Below, in pieces: positions 20,141 through 30,609 of a stretch of DNA of 36,211 nt (positions are counted from its first letter, which is position 1; every line of letters starts with the position of its first letter). The translations under genes were made by a program, and so were the position numbers. Source of the DNA: Micrococcales bacterium. Lineage in GTDB: Bacteria; Actinomycetota; Actinomycetes; Actinomycetales; Microbacteriaceae. The notes below the pieces were generated by a model. The model did no database searches. It saw nothing but the letters and a program-made list of their open reading frames with translations, and was not told the origin of the DNA. The stretch spans positions 73,071 to 109,281 of the forward strand of contig CANKLZ010000001.1 in the NCBI GenBank assembly GCA_947483795.1, in the 5' to 3' direction.

Positions 20141-22383
20141 GAGTTGCTAACTCGATAAACGTCATAGACGTTATTGATGTTGCGTACCGCATTGATAAGC
20201 CCTTCGAGAGCTGCCGGGTTGCTCATTTCGAACACAAATCTACTTAGTGCCACCCTGTCGCTCCTTGTCGACACAGACGCTGAAAGGATGTTCACGTGGT
20301 GCTCACTAAGCACCCTCGTCACATCGCTCAAAAGTCCTCCCCTATCGAGTGCCTCGATCTGAATTTGTACTAGGAACAAACTCATTGAGTTCGGTTCCCA
20401 ACTGACCTCTATCAGACGTTCCGGTTGAGTTCTAAGTTCAACGCAATTGCTGCAATCAGACCTGTGCACTGAAACCCCCGATGCTCTAGTTATGAATCCA
20501 AGAATCTGATCACCAGGCACAGGTGTGCAACATTTAGCTAACTTACACAGCACATCAGAGTCGCCTCTAACCAAAATACCTGAATCACCGGTGCGCATCC
20601 TGTTACCAGAAGGTGCCTTCAATGGAACTTCAAATACTGCTTCTTCCGCATCTTCTTCGACAAATAAAGCAGCCGACATCTTCTCGACTACAGACTGTGC
20701 AGAGATGTTTCCATCGCCAATAGCTGCGAACAGGTCAGAAGGTTCTGAGTACCGCAGGTCGCTTGTGATCTTTAGAAGTATGTCTGTTGCTAAAGCTCTC
20801 TGCATTGGCACACTTTGTTTGCGCAAGGCTTTAGCTAGCAAATCCTTGCCGCGATCAACGGCATCATCTTTACGTTCAGCTGTAAACCAAGCCTTGATTT
20901 TGGACTTGGCTCTCTGGGAAGCGACAAATTTGATCCAGTCGTGGCTTGGGTGCGCATCAACGGATTTCGACGTGAGAATTTCCACAACATCGCCGGAGTT
21001 CAACGGTGTTTCGAGCGGGACAAGGCGACCGTTAACTTTCGCACCCATCGTTCGGTGTCCTATTTCAGTGTGAACAGCGTAGGCAAAGTCAACGGGAGTT
21101 GAGCCTTTTGTCAGACCTATAACTCTGCCCTTCGGCGTGAATGCGTAAACCTCTTTGGCACCAATCTCGAACCTCAGGGCATCTAGGAACTCACTAGGGT
21201 CAGCTGTCTCGTTTTGCCAATCGGATAGATGCTTCAGCCAAACAAGATCATCATCCGCGTTCAGGGTTTGCTGGGCACCTAGCTGCTTGTACTTCCAGTG
21301 GGCTGCGACACCGTACTCGGCTCGGTTGTGCATCTCTTGGGTACGAATCTGAATCTCTACTGGACGCCCGTTAGGCCCAATTACAGTCGTGTGTAGAGAC
21401 TGATAAAGATTGAACTTGGGCATGGCTATGTAGTCTTTAAACCGACCAGGAACCGGGTTCCAGTGAGAGTGCACAGCACCAAGAATTGCGTAACAGTCCC
21501 TCACCTCAGGCACTATCACGCGGATACCAACAAGGTCATAGATGTCGTCAAACTCACGACCGCCAACGACCATTTTTTGGTAGATGGAGTAATACTGCTT
21601 TGGCCTTCCAGCTACGTTACCCTTGATTTTGTTGTCTTTGAGATCTTCTTCAATAGCTGTGATTACAGAGTCTATGAACTCATCGCGCTTTGGCGACCTT
21701 TGACGCACGAGATTAACTATCTCTTCATAAACCTTTGGGTAGAGAACAGAGAATGATATGTCTTCAAGTTCCTGTTTGAATGCGCTGATACCCAATCGGT
21801 GCGCCAGTGGAGCATAAATCTCTAAGGTTTCTTGTGCTTTCTGTTTTGCCTTTGCTTCAGGAACGAACCCCCATGTTCTAGCATTATGCAAACGATCAGC
21901 AAGTTTGATAACCAAAACTCGAATGTCCTTGGACATGGCAACAACCATTTTGCGAACACTCTCTGCTTGAGCGTTCTCACCGAATTTCACTTTGTCTAGC
22001 TTGGTAACGCCATCAACAATCATTGCAACTTCTTCACCGAAGTCAGACCGAAGCTCTTCCAAGGTGTAAGCAGTGTCTTCAACTGTGTCGTGCAGCAGAG
22101 CCGCAGCCAAGCCAGCAGGTCCGATGCCTAAATCAGCCAATAACTGTGCAACGGCAACTGGGTGGGTTATGTATGGGTCTCCGCTTTGCCTTAGATGCCC
22201 CTCGTGTGCTTTAGATGCAACAACAAAGGCACGATCGACAATTGAAAAGTCAAGTTTAGGGTGCGAACTCTTAGCAGCCTTTAGAACCTCGGCTATTCCT
22301 GAACCCTCAGCAGGTCGCGTGAAGATTCTGGGCAAGCGGGCTTTCAGAGCTCCGAGCGCTCCACCGCCAGATATGTCAGACAT
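20137..22383 (-). CDS. rel: RelA/SpoT homologue, bifunctional (p)ppGpp synthetase/hydrolase
   Basis: 748 aa; HD hydrolase region DPYITHPVAVAQLLADL...LLHDTVEDT; synthetase YDLVGIRVIV...RFKDYIAMPKFNLYQSLHTTV (RxKD-type); TGS FTPKGRVIGLTKGSTPVDFAYAVHTEIG; C-terminal ACT region. Confidence 0.97.
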   Translation of the reverse strand: MSDISGGGALGALKARLPRIFTRPAEGSGIAEVLKAAKSSHPKLDFSIVDRAFVVASKAHEGHLRQSGDPYITHPVAVAQLLADLGIGPAGLAAALLHDTVEDTAYTLEELRSDFGEEVAMIVDGVTKLDKVKFGENAQAESVRKMVVAMSKDIRVLVIKLADRLHNARTWGFVPEAKAKQKAQETLEIYAPLAHRLGISAFKQELEDISFSVLYPKVYEEIVNLVRQRSPKRDEFIDSVITAIEEDLKDNKIKGNVAGRPKQYYSIYQKMVVGGREFDDIYDLVGIRVIVPEVRDCYAILGAVHSHWNPVPGRFKDYIAMPKFNLYQSLHTTVIGPNGRPVEIQIRTQEMHNRAEYGVAAHWKYKQLGAQQTLNADDDLVWLKHLSDWQNETADPSEFLDALRFEIGAKEVYAFTPKGRVIGLTKGSTPVDFAYAVHTEIGHRTMGAKVNGRLVPLETPLNSGDVVEILTSKSVDAHPSHDWIKFVASQRAKSKIKAWFTAERKDDAVDRGKDLLAKALRKQSVPMQRALATDILLKITSDLRYSEPSDLFAAIGDGNISAQSVVEKMSAALFVEEDAEEAVFEVPLKAPSGNRMRTGDSGILVRGDSDVLCKLAKCCTPVPGDQILGFITRASGVSVHRSDCSNCVELRTQPERLIEVSWEPNSMSLFLVQIQIEALDRGGLLSDVTRVLSEHHVNILSASVSTRSDRVALSRFVFEMSNPAALEGLINAVRNINNVYDVYRVSNS

Positions 22384-22431
22384 AAAATCCTTCTTGAGTT
22401 GAGTAAAGAATAACCCGTCCGGCTAATATCC

Positions 22432-23406
22432 CTATGCTCGTTTAGCGAGAATCTTCTTTTCCGCCGCTGCGAACTTTGCTTCACCCTCGCGCATGTGTGA
22501 GTAGGAAGGAGCTGCAATGAAGATCGTTGAATAAGTACCAACAATGATTCCAACTAACAACGCCAAGGATATGTCGCGAAGAGTTCCAGCACCAAGAACA
22601 ACTGCTCCAATGAACAAAATTGATGCCACAGGAAGAACACCAACTACAGAAGTGTTGATTGATCGAACCAAGGTCTGGTTGATAGCCAGGTTCACTCTTT
22701 CAGCAAAAGTCGTAGTCTCACTGAATTCTGCTTCGTCAGTGTTCTCACGAATCTTGTCGAAGACAACAACTGTGTCATAGAGCGAGTAACCCAGGATAGT
22801 TAAGAATCCGATGACAGCTGCAGGTGTTACCTCAAAGCCCAATGCACCATAAAGACCTGCAGTAAGGATAAGGTCATGAGCTAAGGCAAGCATTGCGGCC
22901 GCGCTCATCTTTAGAGTTCTGAAGTAAAGAGCCATCATAATTGCGGCGAACAAAATGAAGATCAAGAGTCCCCAAATAGCCTTAGCCGTGATGTCTGCTC
23001 CCCAGTTGGGCCCGATGTAGGAACTGGCAACGTTACTGTCTTTGACCTCATAGGCCTTAGCCAGTGACAAACGTACTTTCTCAGATTGGTCATCTGTCAA
23101 GATAGGGGTCTGCACACGAATCGTGCTGTTACCAATCTTTGTCGTGTTTACCTGTGCATTAGGAATAACTTCATGAACAGCGTCTTCGGCGATAAGAGTG
23201 CTATCTACCTTGCTACCAGAAATCTTATATTCGGATCCACCACGGAATTCAATTCCAAAGTTGAATCCGCCTCTTGCAGCAGGCAACAAGATTGCTAGGA
23301 GTACTGTGATGCTTGCAATGATGTAGAAGTACTTTCTTCGTCCGATGAAATCTACCGATTTCTCGCCACTGTAAAGCTGGTTTCCAAGTTCAGAAAATCG
23401 AGACAT
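22432..23406 (-). CDS. secF: Protein translocase subunit SecF
   Basis: 324 aa; FGIEFRGGSEYKI, GFLTILGYSLYDTVVVFDKIRENT. Confidence 0.97.
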   Translation of the reverse strand: MSRFSELGNQLYSGEKSVDFIGRRKYFYIIASITVLLAILLPAARGGFNFGIEFRGGSEYKISGSKVDSTLIAEDAVHEVIPNAQVNTTKIGNSTIRVQTPILTDDQSEKVRLSLAKAYEVKDSNVASSYIGPNWGADITAKAIWGLLIFILFAAIMMALYFRTLKMSAAAMLALAHDLILTAGLYGALGFEVTPAAVIGFLTILGYSLYDTVVVFDKIRENTDEAEFSETTTFAERVNLAINQTLVRSINTSVVGVLPVASILFIGAVVLGAGTLRDISLALLVGIIVGTYSTIFIAAPSYSHMREGEAKFAAAEKKILAKRA

Positions 23407-25100
23407 TAGTTACCCTCCTCTTTCTTTGTGCTTGAAGTTACGTCGCCTGAAGCCTTACGTTCTGCGATTGTTTGTCTGCGTTCAGCCTCTTTAGACGCCT
23501 TAGCAGCCTTTCCTGATGACACTGTGGAAGCGACTCTGAATGTGCCACGACCTGTGTATCCATAGGATGCTGTTTCTTTCAGTTCTAGACCTGACCACTT
23601 ATGACCTGAAGAGAAGAATTTCGTTTTAGTAAGAAGCCTGAAAGCTGGATATGTGAATAGTGCAACAACTGTCAAGTCAATCAGGGTTGTCATACCAAGG
23701 GTGAATGCGAATCCCTTCACGTTACCGACTGTGAGGATGTACAAAATCGCAGAAGCGAGCAAGCTCACTGCACCAGACACCCAGATAGTGCGCTTTGCTC
23801 TATTCCAACCGCTTTCGACAGCGACGAAGATTGGCTTACCTTCACGAAGCTCATCTTTCACACGCTCGAAGTAAACAATGAAAGAGTCAGCTGTAATACC
23901 AATACCCATAATCAAACCAGCAATACCTGAAAGAGATAGTCGGTAATCTGCTCGCCAAGTAAGCAGAGCAATCAAAATGTAAGTGATAATTCCAGCAACG
24001 ACCAGGGAACCAATTGTGATTACGGCCAATCCTCTGTACTGGAAGATCGAGTAAACAACGACTAGAAGTAATCCGATTAGACCCGCAAGCAATCCTGCTG
24101 CAAGCTGCTCGGAACCGAGTGTGGCTGAAATGTTTTCCTGTGACTGAACAGCGAATGAGATAGGTAGCGAACCGTATTTGAGTTGGTCAGCCAGTGACTT
24201 TGAGCTTGCCTGGTCGAATGACCCAGTGATTTGTGCAGAACCACCAGTGATAACAGCTTGAGTGGTGGGTGCAGTGATTACGTAACCATCAATGGTTACT
24301 GCAAAACGGTTCTGCGGTTCAGTCAAAGGAAAAAGTCGCTGGGTAACTTTTGCAAACTTATCGCTACCAGCTGAATTGAAGTTTAGGTTTACTGCCCATT
24401 CGTTTGTTGCCGCTCCATTAGCTCCAGTGACTGTTCCTGAGTCAGCACCAGAAAGGTCAACTCCGGTTATCTCAACTGGACCGAGGATGTACTTCTCTCC
24501 AAGAGATCTGTCGCAAGTAACCAGAGGCTTTTCCTCAGGATCAATTTGGCCAGGCTTGCGGAAGGTTTTGCTGCAATCTAGGTTCTCGTATTCCTTTTGC
24601 AAAGCAGCCGAGATTTGATTCAAGTCGCTCGGGCTAGTTGGTTTGGCAGATGAGGTCTTTATAGGCTTTGAACCCTCTTTACCTATCTCTGTCTTACTTC
24701 CAGCTGAGGCTGCGAGTACGGCACGGAACTCAAGTTTCGCTGAGCTCTTAATCAAAGCAAGTGTGTTGCTGTCTGGAATGCCTGGGATAGAGACGACGAT
24801 GTTGTTGCCAGAAGTATTGATCTGTGCTTCGCTTACACCTGTTGAGTCAACGCGCTGGCGAATGATAGAAACAGCTTGATCGAGTTGCTCAGGGATAACC
24901 GATTCACCTTGCTCAACAATTGGTGTGAGGATGATCTGGGTTCCACCTGATAGGTCAAGTGCCAGGTTCGGAATGAAGGTTGCCTTCTTCTCTCCTAGCA
25001 GCATTCCGCTACCAATGATTCCAACAATTCCAAATATGAGAACCATTAACCAGGTCAATGACCTAAGAGCTGATCCCTTTGCTGTTCTTTTTTCAGACAA
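23406..25100 (-). CDS. secD: Protein translocase subunit SecD
   Basis: 564 aa; LDLSGGTQIILTP, GIAGLIMGIGITADSFIVYFERVKDELREG. Confidence 0.97.
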   Translation of the reverse strand: MSEKRTAKGSALRSLTWLMVLIFGIVGIIGSGMLLGEKKATFIPNLALDLSGGTQIILTPIVEQGESVIPEQLDQAVSIIRQRVDSTGVSEAQINTSGNNIVVSIPGIPDSNTLALIKSSAKLEFRAVLAASAGSKTEIGKEGSKPIKTSSAKPTSPSDLNQISAALQKEYENLDCSKTFRKPGQIDPEEKPLVTCDRSLGEKYILGPVEITGVDLSGADSGTVTGANGAATNEWAVNLNFNSAGSDKFAKVTQRLFPLTEPQNRFAVTIDGYVITAPTTQAVITGGSAQITGSFDQASSKSLADQLKYGSLPISFAVQSQENISATLGSEQLAAGLLAGLIGLLLVVVYSIFQYRGLAVITIGSLVVAGIITYILIALLTWRADYRLSLSGIAGLIMGIGITADSFIVYFERVKDELREGKPIFVAVESGWNRAKRTIWVSGAVSLLASAILYILTVGNVKGFAFTLGMTTLIDLTVVALFTYPAFRLLTKTKFFSSGHKWSGLELKETASYGYTGRGTFRVASTVSSGKAAKASKEAERRQTIAERKASGDVTSSTKKEEGN

Positions 25101-25132
25101 GTTTGTGCCTATTCTCTTTTATCTGTTGCTAA

Positions 25133-25483
25133 TTACTTAGCAGCCGTCTTTGCTGTGGCCTTTTTTGCAGTCACTGCTGGCTTCTTGGCTGACGCTACAG
25201 CTTCGGTCGCTGGAGCTTTGACAGCCTTTGGCTTGGTTTCCAGAGTGGGTGCAACGACAGTACTTACTGCTGCTTTAACGAATTGGATTCTGGTACCAGG
25301 TGTTGATTCAACGATTACAGTGTCATCGAGGATAGACACAATCTTTCCCTTGATTCCACCTAGCATGACAACCTCAACTCCTATTTCCACCGAAGCTTGG
25401 AGCTGCTTAGCAGCATTAGCACGCTTCTTGTTGCTGAAGATGATGAAGGCCAAGAAGGCGACCAAAATGATGATGAGTTCCAC
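25133..25483 (-). CDS. yajC: Preprotein translocase subunit YajC with Ala/Lys-rich tail
   Basis: 116 aa; N-terminal TM, VEVVMLGGIKGKIVSILDDTVIVES; upstream of secD. Confidence 0.92.
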   Translation of the reverse strand: MELIIILVAFLAFIIFSNKKRANAAKQLQASVEIGVEVVMLGGIKGKIVSILDDTVIVESTPGTRIQFVKAAVSTVVAPTLETKPKAVKAPATEAVASAKKPAVTAKKATAKTAAK

Positions 25484-25536
25484 TGAAAACCATTCTTTAG
25501 TAAGGATTTAGGTACTAAACGATTATAGGCGACAGG

Positions 25537-26556
25537 CTAGTCGAATAATCCCTGCTGGTGGGTTGGCATCGAAAGACCTAGGTGTCTGTAACCGGCCGCT
25601 GTGGCCTGCCTACCTCGGGTAGTGCGGACAATCAGCCCTATTCTCAGTAGAAACGGTTCAACAACACTTTCAATAGTGTCCGTTTCCTCCCCCAAGGCAA
25701 CGCTCAAAGTGTTTAGTCCTACTGGTTTCCCCTCGAACTTGACAATAAGGGCATTCAAAACCGAGCGATCTAGACGATCGAGCCCAAGTTCATCTACCTC
25801 GTATAGTTCAAGTGCTGCTGTTACCGAGTCAACACTCACTGAGCCTCCAGAATTGACCAAGCTGTAGTCTCTGACACGCCTTAGGAGACGATTAGCGATT
25901 CTAGGTGTTCCTCTTGACCTTGATGCAATTAGTGCAAGGGTGTCACTTTCTAGCTCTAGTCTCATCAACTTAGATGCTCGAGACAATACTTCTGCTAACT
26001 CCGACTCATCGTAGAAATCTAAATTCGCAGTGAAGCCGAATCTATCTCTAAGTGGGTTGGGTAGTAGCCCACTTCTTGTGGTGGCTCCAACCAGAGTAAA
26101 CGGATCTAAATCGAGCGAGATACTGGTTGCACCTGCGCCCTTGCCGACCATCACATCAACTCGGAAGTCTTCCATAGCTAAATAAAGCATCTCTTCTGCT
26201 GAACGCGACATACGGTGAATCTCATCTATGAACAAGACCTCACCCGACGACAGAGAAGAAAGAATGGCGGCCATGTCCCCTGCATGTTGAATGGCAGGCC
26301 CGGAGGTCATGCGCAAAGGCCTTGAAGATTCATGAGCAACGATCATCGCAAGCGTAGTCTTTCCAAGTCCAGGTGGACCGGCAAGCAAAATGTGATCTGG
26401 TGTTCGCTGTTGAATTTCAGCAGCGTCGATGAGTAGCTGAATCTGACCGCGAACCTTGTGTTGGCCTACGAACTCACTCAGTGATTGAGGTCGGATTGCT
26501 GACTCGAAAACAATATCTGAAGGATCAGCTCCTTGCCCTAAAAGTTCGTCACTCAT
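25537..26556 (-). CDS. ruvB: Holliday junction DNA helicase RuvB
   Basis: 339 aa; [67 protein letters not shown]. Confidence 0.98.
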   Translation of the reverse strand: MSDELLGQGADPSDIVFESAIRPQSLSEFVGQHKVRGQIQLLIDAAEIQQRTPDHILLAGPPGLGKTTLAMIVAHESSRPLRMTSGPAIQHAGDMAAILSSLSSGEVLFIDEIHRMSRSAEEMLYLAMEDFRVDVMVGKGAGATSISLDLDPFTLVGATTRSGLLPNPLRDRFGFTANLDFYDESELAEVLSRASKLMRLELESDTLALIASRSRGTPRIANRLLRRVRDYSLVNSGGSVSVDSVTAALELYEVDELGLDRLDRSVLNALIVKFEGKPVGLNTLSVALGEETDTIESVVEPFLLRIGLIVRTTRGRQATAAGYRHLGLSMPTHQQGLFD

Positions 26557-26558
26557 AA

Positions 26559-27143
26559 CTATTTGCGCCCCGATGAGAGAGTTGCAAGCGCGCTCTTTAA
26601 GAGCCCTGATTCACTGAGATCCTTCTGTGTCTTCAGTACGCTATCCACCGCGCCTTTGGCAAACTTCTCTTGATAACCAAGGCCAATAAGCGCAGACACA
26701 ACACTTTGCTCACTTGTCGAGGTGGCCACTTCATTCCCGTTTGAAGTGACCAGTTTCCCGGTCAGAGTCAAAACGATAAGTTTGGCGGTCTTTGGTCCGA
26801 CTCCTGAAACTGACTTGAACATGCTGTCATCTGCTGTGCTGACAGCCTTGGTTACACCTGAAACACCTAGGTGAGCTAGGACAGACATTGCAGATCTAGG
26901 GCCAACACCAGTGACTGTGCACAGCATGTTGAAGGTATCCAGTTCATCTTCTTCAAGAAAGCCAAACAACAATTGCGCATCTTCGCGAATTATGTGGGCG
27001 ATGTGGAGCGAGAACTCAGAGTTTGTAAATGAAGCTTGGTAGACATCTGGAGTCACATTCACGAGATAGCCAACGCCAGAGACGTTGAGGACAAGTTGAC
27101 CTGCCTTTCGGCGCAGAACGGTACCAGCTAGATATGCAATCAC
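26559..27143 (-). CDS. ruvA: Holliday junction DNA helicase subunit RuvA
   Basis: 194 aa; [32 protein letters not shown]. Confidence 0.96.
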   Translation of the reverse strand: MIAYLAGTVLRRKAGQLVLNVSGVGYLVNVTPDVYQASFTNSEFSLHIAHIIREDAQLLFGFLEEDELDTFNMLCTVTGVGPRSAMSVLAHLGVSGVTKAVSTADDSMFKSVSGVGPKTAKLIVLTLTGKLVTSNGNEVATSTSEQSVVSALIGLGYQEKFAKGAVDSVLKTQKDLSESGLLKSALATLSSGRK

Positions 27144-27161
27144 GAATCAAGAATAACTGCG

Positions 27162-27737
27162 CTACCTAGTTTTCTTGGCTGATGCGATAGCGGTGCGCCA
27201 TTTCTCTTGCGCTCTAGTTTCACTGGAAATTTGAGTTGGTCGCTCTTTACCTCCTCGCCAAGCCAATGTCACAGCTATTGCTAAAGCATCGGCTGCATCG
27301 GCAGGCTTAGGAATCTCTTTGAGTTTGAGGATCTGCATAACCATGTTGCTAACCTGACTTTTGTTTGCTCGACCACTTCCAGTCACCGCTGCTTTAACTT
27401 CAGTGGGAGTGTAGAAAGTGACAGGAATGTTCCTTTGGTGGGCGAGGTAGACAATGACGCCAGATATTTGAGCAACACCCATTACGCTGTGCAGATTCTG
27501 TTGAGCAAACAGTCTCTCAATGGCTACCTGCTCGGGTCTCACTCGGTCAAGCAAGTCAGCAACTTCATCACCGATTGATGCGATTCTCGAACTTAACTCT
27601 GCTTCTTTGTCTGATAGAAAAACACCAACCTCAAGATAACTCACTTGCCTGGAAGATCCTTTTTCAACAATTCCGAAACCACAGCGAGTAAGGCCTGGGT
27701 CGAACCCAATAACTGTCGTAGTTGGTTTACTCGGCAT
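27162..27737 (-). CDS. ruvC: Crossover junction endodeoxyribonuclease RuvC
   Basis: 191 aa; [50 protein letters not shown]. Confidence 0.97.
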   Translation of the reverse strand: MPSKPTTTVIGFDPGLTRCGFGIVEKGSSRQVSYLEVGVFLSDKEAELSSRIASIGDEVADLLDRVRPEQVAIERLFAQQNLHSVMGVAQISGVIVYLAHQRNIPVTFYTPTEVKAAVTGSGRANKSQVSNMVMQILKLKEIPKPADAADALAIAVTLAWRGGKERPTQISSETRAQEKWRTAIASAKKTR

Positions 27738-28485
27738 CTAAGGCAGCTGCTACTTCGGCAGTCATGTCAAAGTTAGAAAACACGTTCTGCACTTCATCGG
27801 AATCTTCAAGCGCGTCTATGAGAGCTATAACTTTACGTGCTGTGTCAACATCTACTTGAACAGGCATAGAAGAAATGAATTCAACGTCCGCGCTTTCATA
27901 GTCAATCCCTGCATTCTGAAGTGCCGCTCTAACGTCCACCATCTTTGAAGGGTCCGTAGTAACAACGAGTTGGAAACCTCTGTCTTGGACGTCTTCAACG
28001 CCTACCTCAAGAACAGCTTCGAGGACTGAGTCCTCATTGGTGCTCTCTGTCTTCTCAACAACGATCACACCCTTACGACTGAACTGATAGGAAACTGAAC
28101 CTGGATCAGCCATGGTGCCTCCATTACGGGTGACTGCTAAACGCACTTCAGCTGCCGCTCTGTTCTTGTTGTCGGTAAGACATTCAATCAACATAGCCAC
28201 ACCATTAGGGCCATAACCTTCATACATGATGGTTTGATAATCAACGGCTGAACCATCTAGCCCAGCGCCTCTTTTTACAGCTGACTCGATGTTGTCCTTA
28301 GGAAGTGAAGACTTACGGCCCTTTTGAATTGCATCGTAAAGCGTTGGGTTGCCATCGATGTCAGCACCACCGGTGCGAGCAGCAACTTCAATGTTCTTGA
28401 TCAGCTTGGCAAACAATTTCGCACGACGACTGTCGATAATTGCTTTTTTATGCTTGGTGGTTGCCCATTTGGAATGGCCCGACAT
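27727..28485 (-). CDS. yebC: YebC/PmpR family DNA-binding regulatory protein
   Basis: 252 aa; [37 protein letters not shown]. Confidence 0.97.
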   Translation of the reverse strand: MSGHSKWATTKHKKAIIDSRRAKLFAKLIKNIEVAARTGGADIDGNPTLYDAIQKGRKSSLPKDNIESAVKRGAGLDGSAVDYQTIMYEGYGPNGVAMLIECLTDNKNRAAAEVRLAVTRNGGTMADPGSVSYQFSRKGVIVVEKTESTNEDSVLEAVLEVGVEDVQDRGFQLVVTTDPSKMVDVRAALQNAGIDYESADVEFISSMPVQVDVDTARKVIALIDALEDSDEVQNVFSNFDMTAEVAAALDAE

Positions 28486-28516
28486 GATGCTCCTAGAGGT
28501 TTAGTTCCATCTAAGT

Positions 28517-29116
28517 CTAGTTATTTGAGGAAAAGTTTGCGCTTCTACACATATCCGCAAAGTACTCATGAATGGATGTTTCACCGGTTACCTCAGGATG
28601 AAAGCTGATTCCTAAGATGTTTCCTTGCCTAACCCCGACAACCCGCCCATCTTTGAGCTTGGCTAGTACCGATACACCGTCGCCAATTTCAGTGACTATC
28701 GGAGCCCTAATGAATGCAGCATGGACACTGTGACTTATGCCGTCAAAATCAACATCTTCTTCGAAAGAGTCAACCTGTGACCCAAAGGCATTGCGTTGAA
28801 CAACAACGTCCAGACCGCCGAAGGTTTCTTGACCGGGTGCCGCGTCCTTTAGTCGATCCGCTAAGAGAATAAGGCCCGCGCAAGTTCCAAAGATTGGTAG
28901 CCCTTCGTGGATGTGTTTAATGATGGGATCACGCAGGGCAAACGACTTACTTAGCTTGTCGATGACGGTGCTTTCACCACCAGGTATAACTAAGCCACTG
29001 ATTCCTTCTAGATCTTGAGGCTTGCGAACCCGAATCGTTTCTTGGCCCATGCTTTCAAAGGTTTGCAAATGCTCTCTGAAATCGCCTTGCAAGCATAGAA
29101 CGCCAATGGGGTTCAA
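28517..29116 (-). CDS. pdxT: Pyridoxal 5'-phosphate synthase glutaminase subunit
   Basis: 199 aa; IGVLCLQGDFREHLQTFESMG, GLVIPGGESTVIDKL, GTCAGLILLA. Confidence 0.96.
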   Translation of the reverse strand: MNPIGVLCLQGDFREHLQTFESMGQETIRVRKPQDLEGISGLVIPGGESTVIDKLSKSFALRDPIIKHIHEGLPIFGTCAGLILLADRLKDAAPGQETFGGLDVVVQRNAFGSQVDSFEEDVDFDGISHSVHAAFIRAPIVTEIGDGVSVLAKLKDGRVVGVRQGNILGISFHPEVTGETSIHEYFADMCRSANFSSNN

Positions 29117-29119
29117 GAA

Positions 29120-30016
29120 CTACCAGCCTCTATCAGCCAGACGGTGGGGAGCGGGAAGGTCTGAAACATTTATACCGACCATGGCCTCGCCTAGCCCCCT
29201 GCTCACGTTCGCTAAAACATCAGGATCGTCATAAGAGGTAGTTGCCTTAACGATGGCTGCAGCACGAGCCGCTGGGTTTCCTGACTTAAAGATTCCGGAA
29301 CCAACAAAGACACCGTCGGCACCCATTTGCATCATTAGAGCAGCATCAGCAGGTGTTGCGATGCCACCGGCAGTGAACAGCACCAAAGGCAGCTTGCCTG
29401 TTCGAGCCACTTCTCTAACTAGCTCAATCGGAGCTTGCAATTCCTTAGCTGCAACATAAAGTTCATCTTCAGATTTTGCAGAGAGCGCTCTCACTTCACC
29501 GAGGATAGTTCTGATGTGCTTCATCGCTTCGCTGACATCACCAGTACCCGCTTCACCTTTAGAGCGGAGCATTGCAGCACCTTCAGTGACTCTGCGAAGA
29601 GCTTCACCGAGATTGGTAGCACCACACACGAATGGAACATCGAACTTCCATTTATCGATGTGGTGAACGTAATCTGCTGGAGATAAAACTTCAGATTCGT
29701 CAATGTAATCAACTTTGAGTGACTGCAAGATTTGTGCTTCGACAAAGTGACCAATACGTGCCTTTGCCATGACAGGAATGGATACAGCTGAAATAATCTG
29801 ATCAATCAAATCTGGGTCGCTCATTCTTGCTACCCCGCCTTGAGCACGAATGTCAGCAGGCACTCGCTCTAGCGCCATTACAGCTACTGCGCCCGCATCT
29901 TCAGCAATTTTCGCTTGATCAGCGGTAACTACGTCCATGATTACTCCGCCCTTGAGCATTTCTGCAAGGCCGCGTTTTACCAATGGAGTTGATTTTTCGT
30001 TTGATTTGTCGGTCAT
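29120..30016 (-). CDS. pdxS: Pyridoxal 5'-phosphate synthase lyase subunit
   Basis: 298 aa; [52 protein letters not shown]. Confidence 0.98.
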   Translation of the reverse strand: MTDKSNEKSTPLVKRGLAEMLKGGVIMDVVTADQAKIAEDAGAVAVMALERVPADIRAQGGVARMSDPDLIDQIISAVSIPVMAKARIGHFVEAQILQSLKVDYIDESEVLSPADYVHHIDKWKFDVPFVCGATNLGEALRRVTEGAAMLRSKGEAGTGDVSEAMKHIRTILGEVRALSAKSEDELYVAAKELQAPIELVREVARTGKLPLVLFTAGGIATPADAALMMQMGADGVFVGSGIFKSGNPAARAAAIVKATTSYDDPDVLANVSRGLGEAMVGINVSDLPAPHRLADRGW

Positions 30017-30054
30017 CTACTTAGTCTAAACCAACAGACATGAGGATGGAACTC

Positions 30055-30609
30055 TTATAAAGAAAGATTGCGCCAGGCCTTCTCTACTTCGATTCGAACA
30101 TCACCTAACAACTTCGGTAGCGCTTTAGTTTGGGCGATGATTGGGAAGAAGTTAGCGTCGTTGCGCCACCTCGGCACGATATGTTGATGCAAGTGTGCTG
30201 CTATTCCAGCTCCAGCCACTTCGCCCTGATTCATACCAATGTTGAAGCCATGAGCTCCACCGATTGTTTTAAGAACTTCCATAGCTTTCTGAGTCAAAGT
30301 GCCGTACTCGAGAATCTCTGCTTCATTTGCATCTGTGTAGTTAGGTATGTGGCGGTAAGGAACCACGAGAAGATGTCCTGAATTGTATGGATACAGGTTG
30401 AGTAACACGTAACAGGTCTCGCCACGGTGAACAATGAGTGCCTGCTCGTCAGTCAGTGAGGGTGCTATACAGAATGGACATTCATCATCTTTAGGTTGCG
30501 TCCCACTCTGGATGTAAACCAACCGGTGCGGCGTCCACAGACGTTGAAACGGATCAGAAACACCTTGCAAGATTGCTGCGTCTTCAGCTCCCGGAAAATT
30601 CTCGCTCAC
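30055..30609 (-). CDS. HIT-family (histidine triad) nucleotide phosphorylase/hydrolase
   Basis: 184 aa; CPFC pair, HLLVVPYRHI, triad HLHQHIVPRW; next to thrS as in other actinobacteria. Confidence 0.92.
   Translation of the reverse strand: MSENFPGAEDAAILQGVSDPFQRLWTPHRLVYIQSGTQPKDDECPFCIAPSLTDEQALIVHRGETCYVLLNLYPYNSGHLLVVPYRHIPNYTDANEAEILEYGTLTQKAMEVLKTIGGAHGFNIGMNQGEVAGAGIAAHLHQHIVPRWRNDANFFPIIAQTKALPKLLGDVRIEVEKAWRNLSL

Noticed and set aside
20525-21073. 182-aa plus-strand ORF opposite rel
   Set aside because: Fully antisense to a well-recognised rel coding region; no family resemblance; low-complexity Ser/Ala-rich composition typical of shadow ORFs.
25155-25511. 118-aa plus-strand ORF opposite yajC
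   Set aside because: Antisense of the Ala/Lys-rich YajC tail; no support as a gene.
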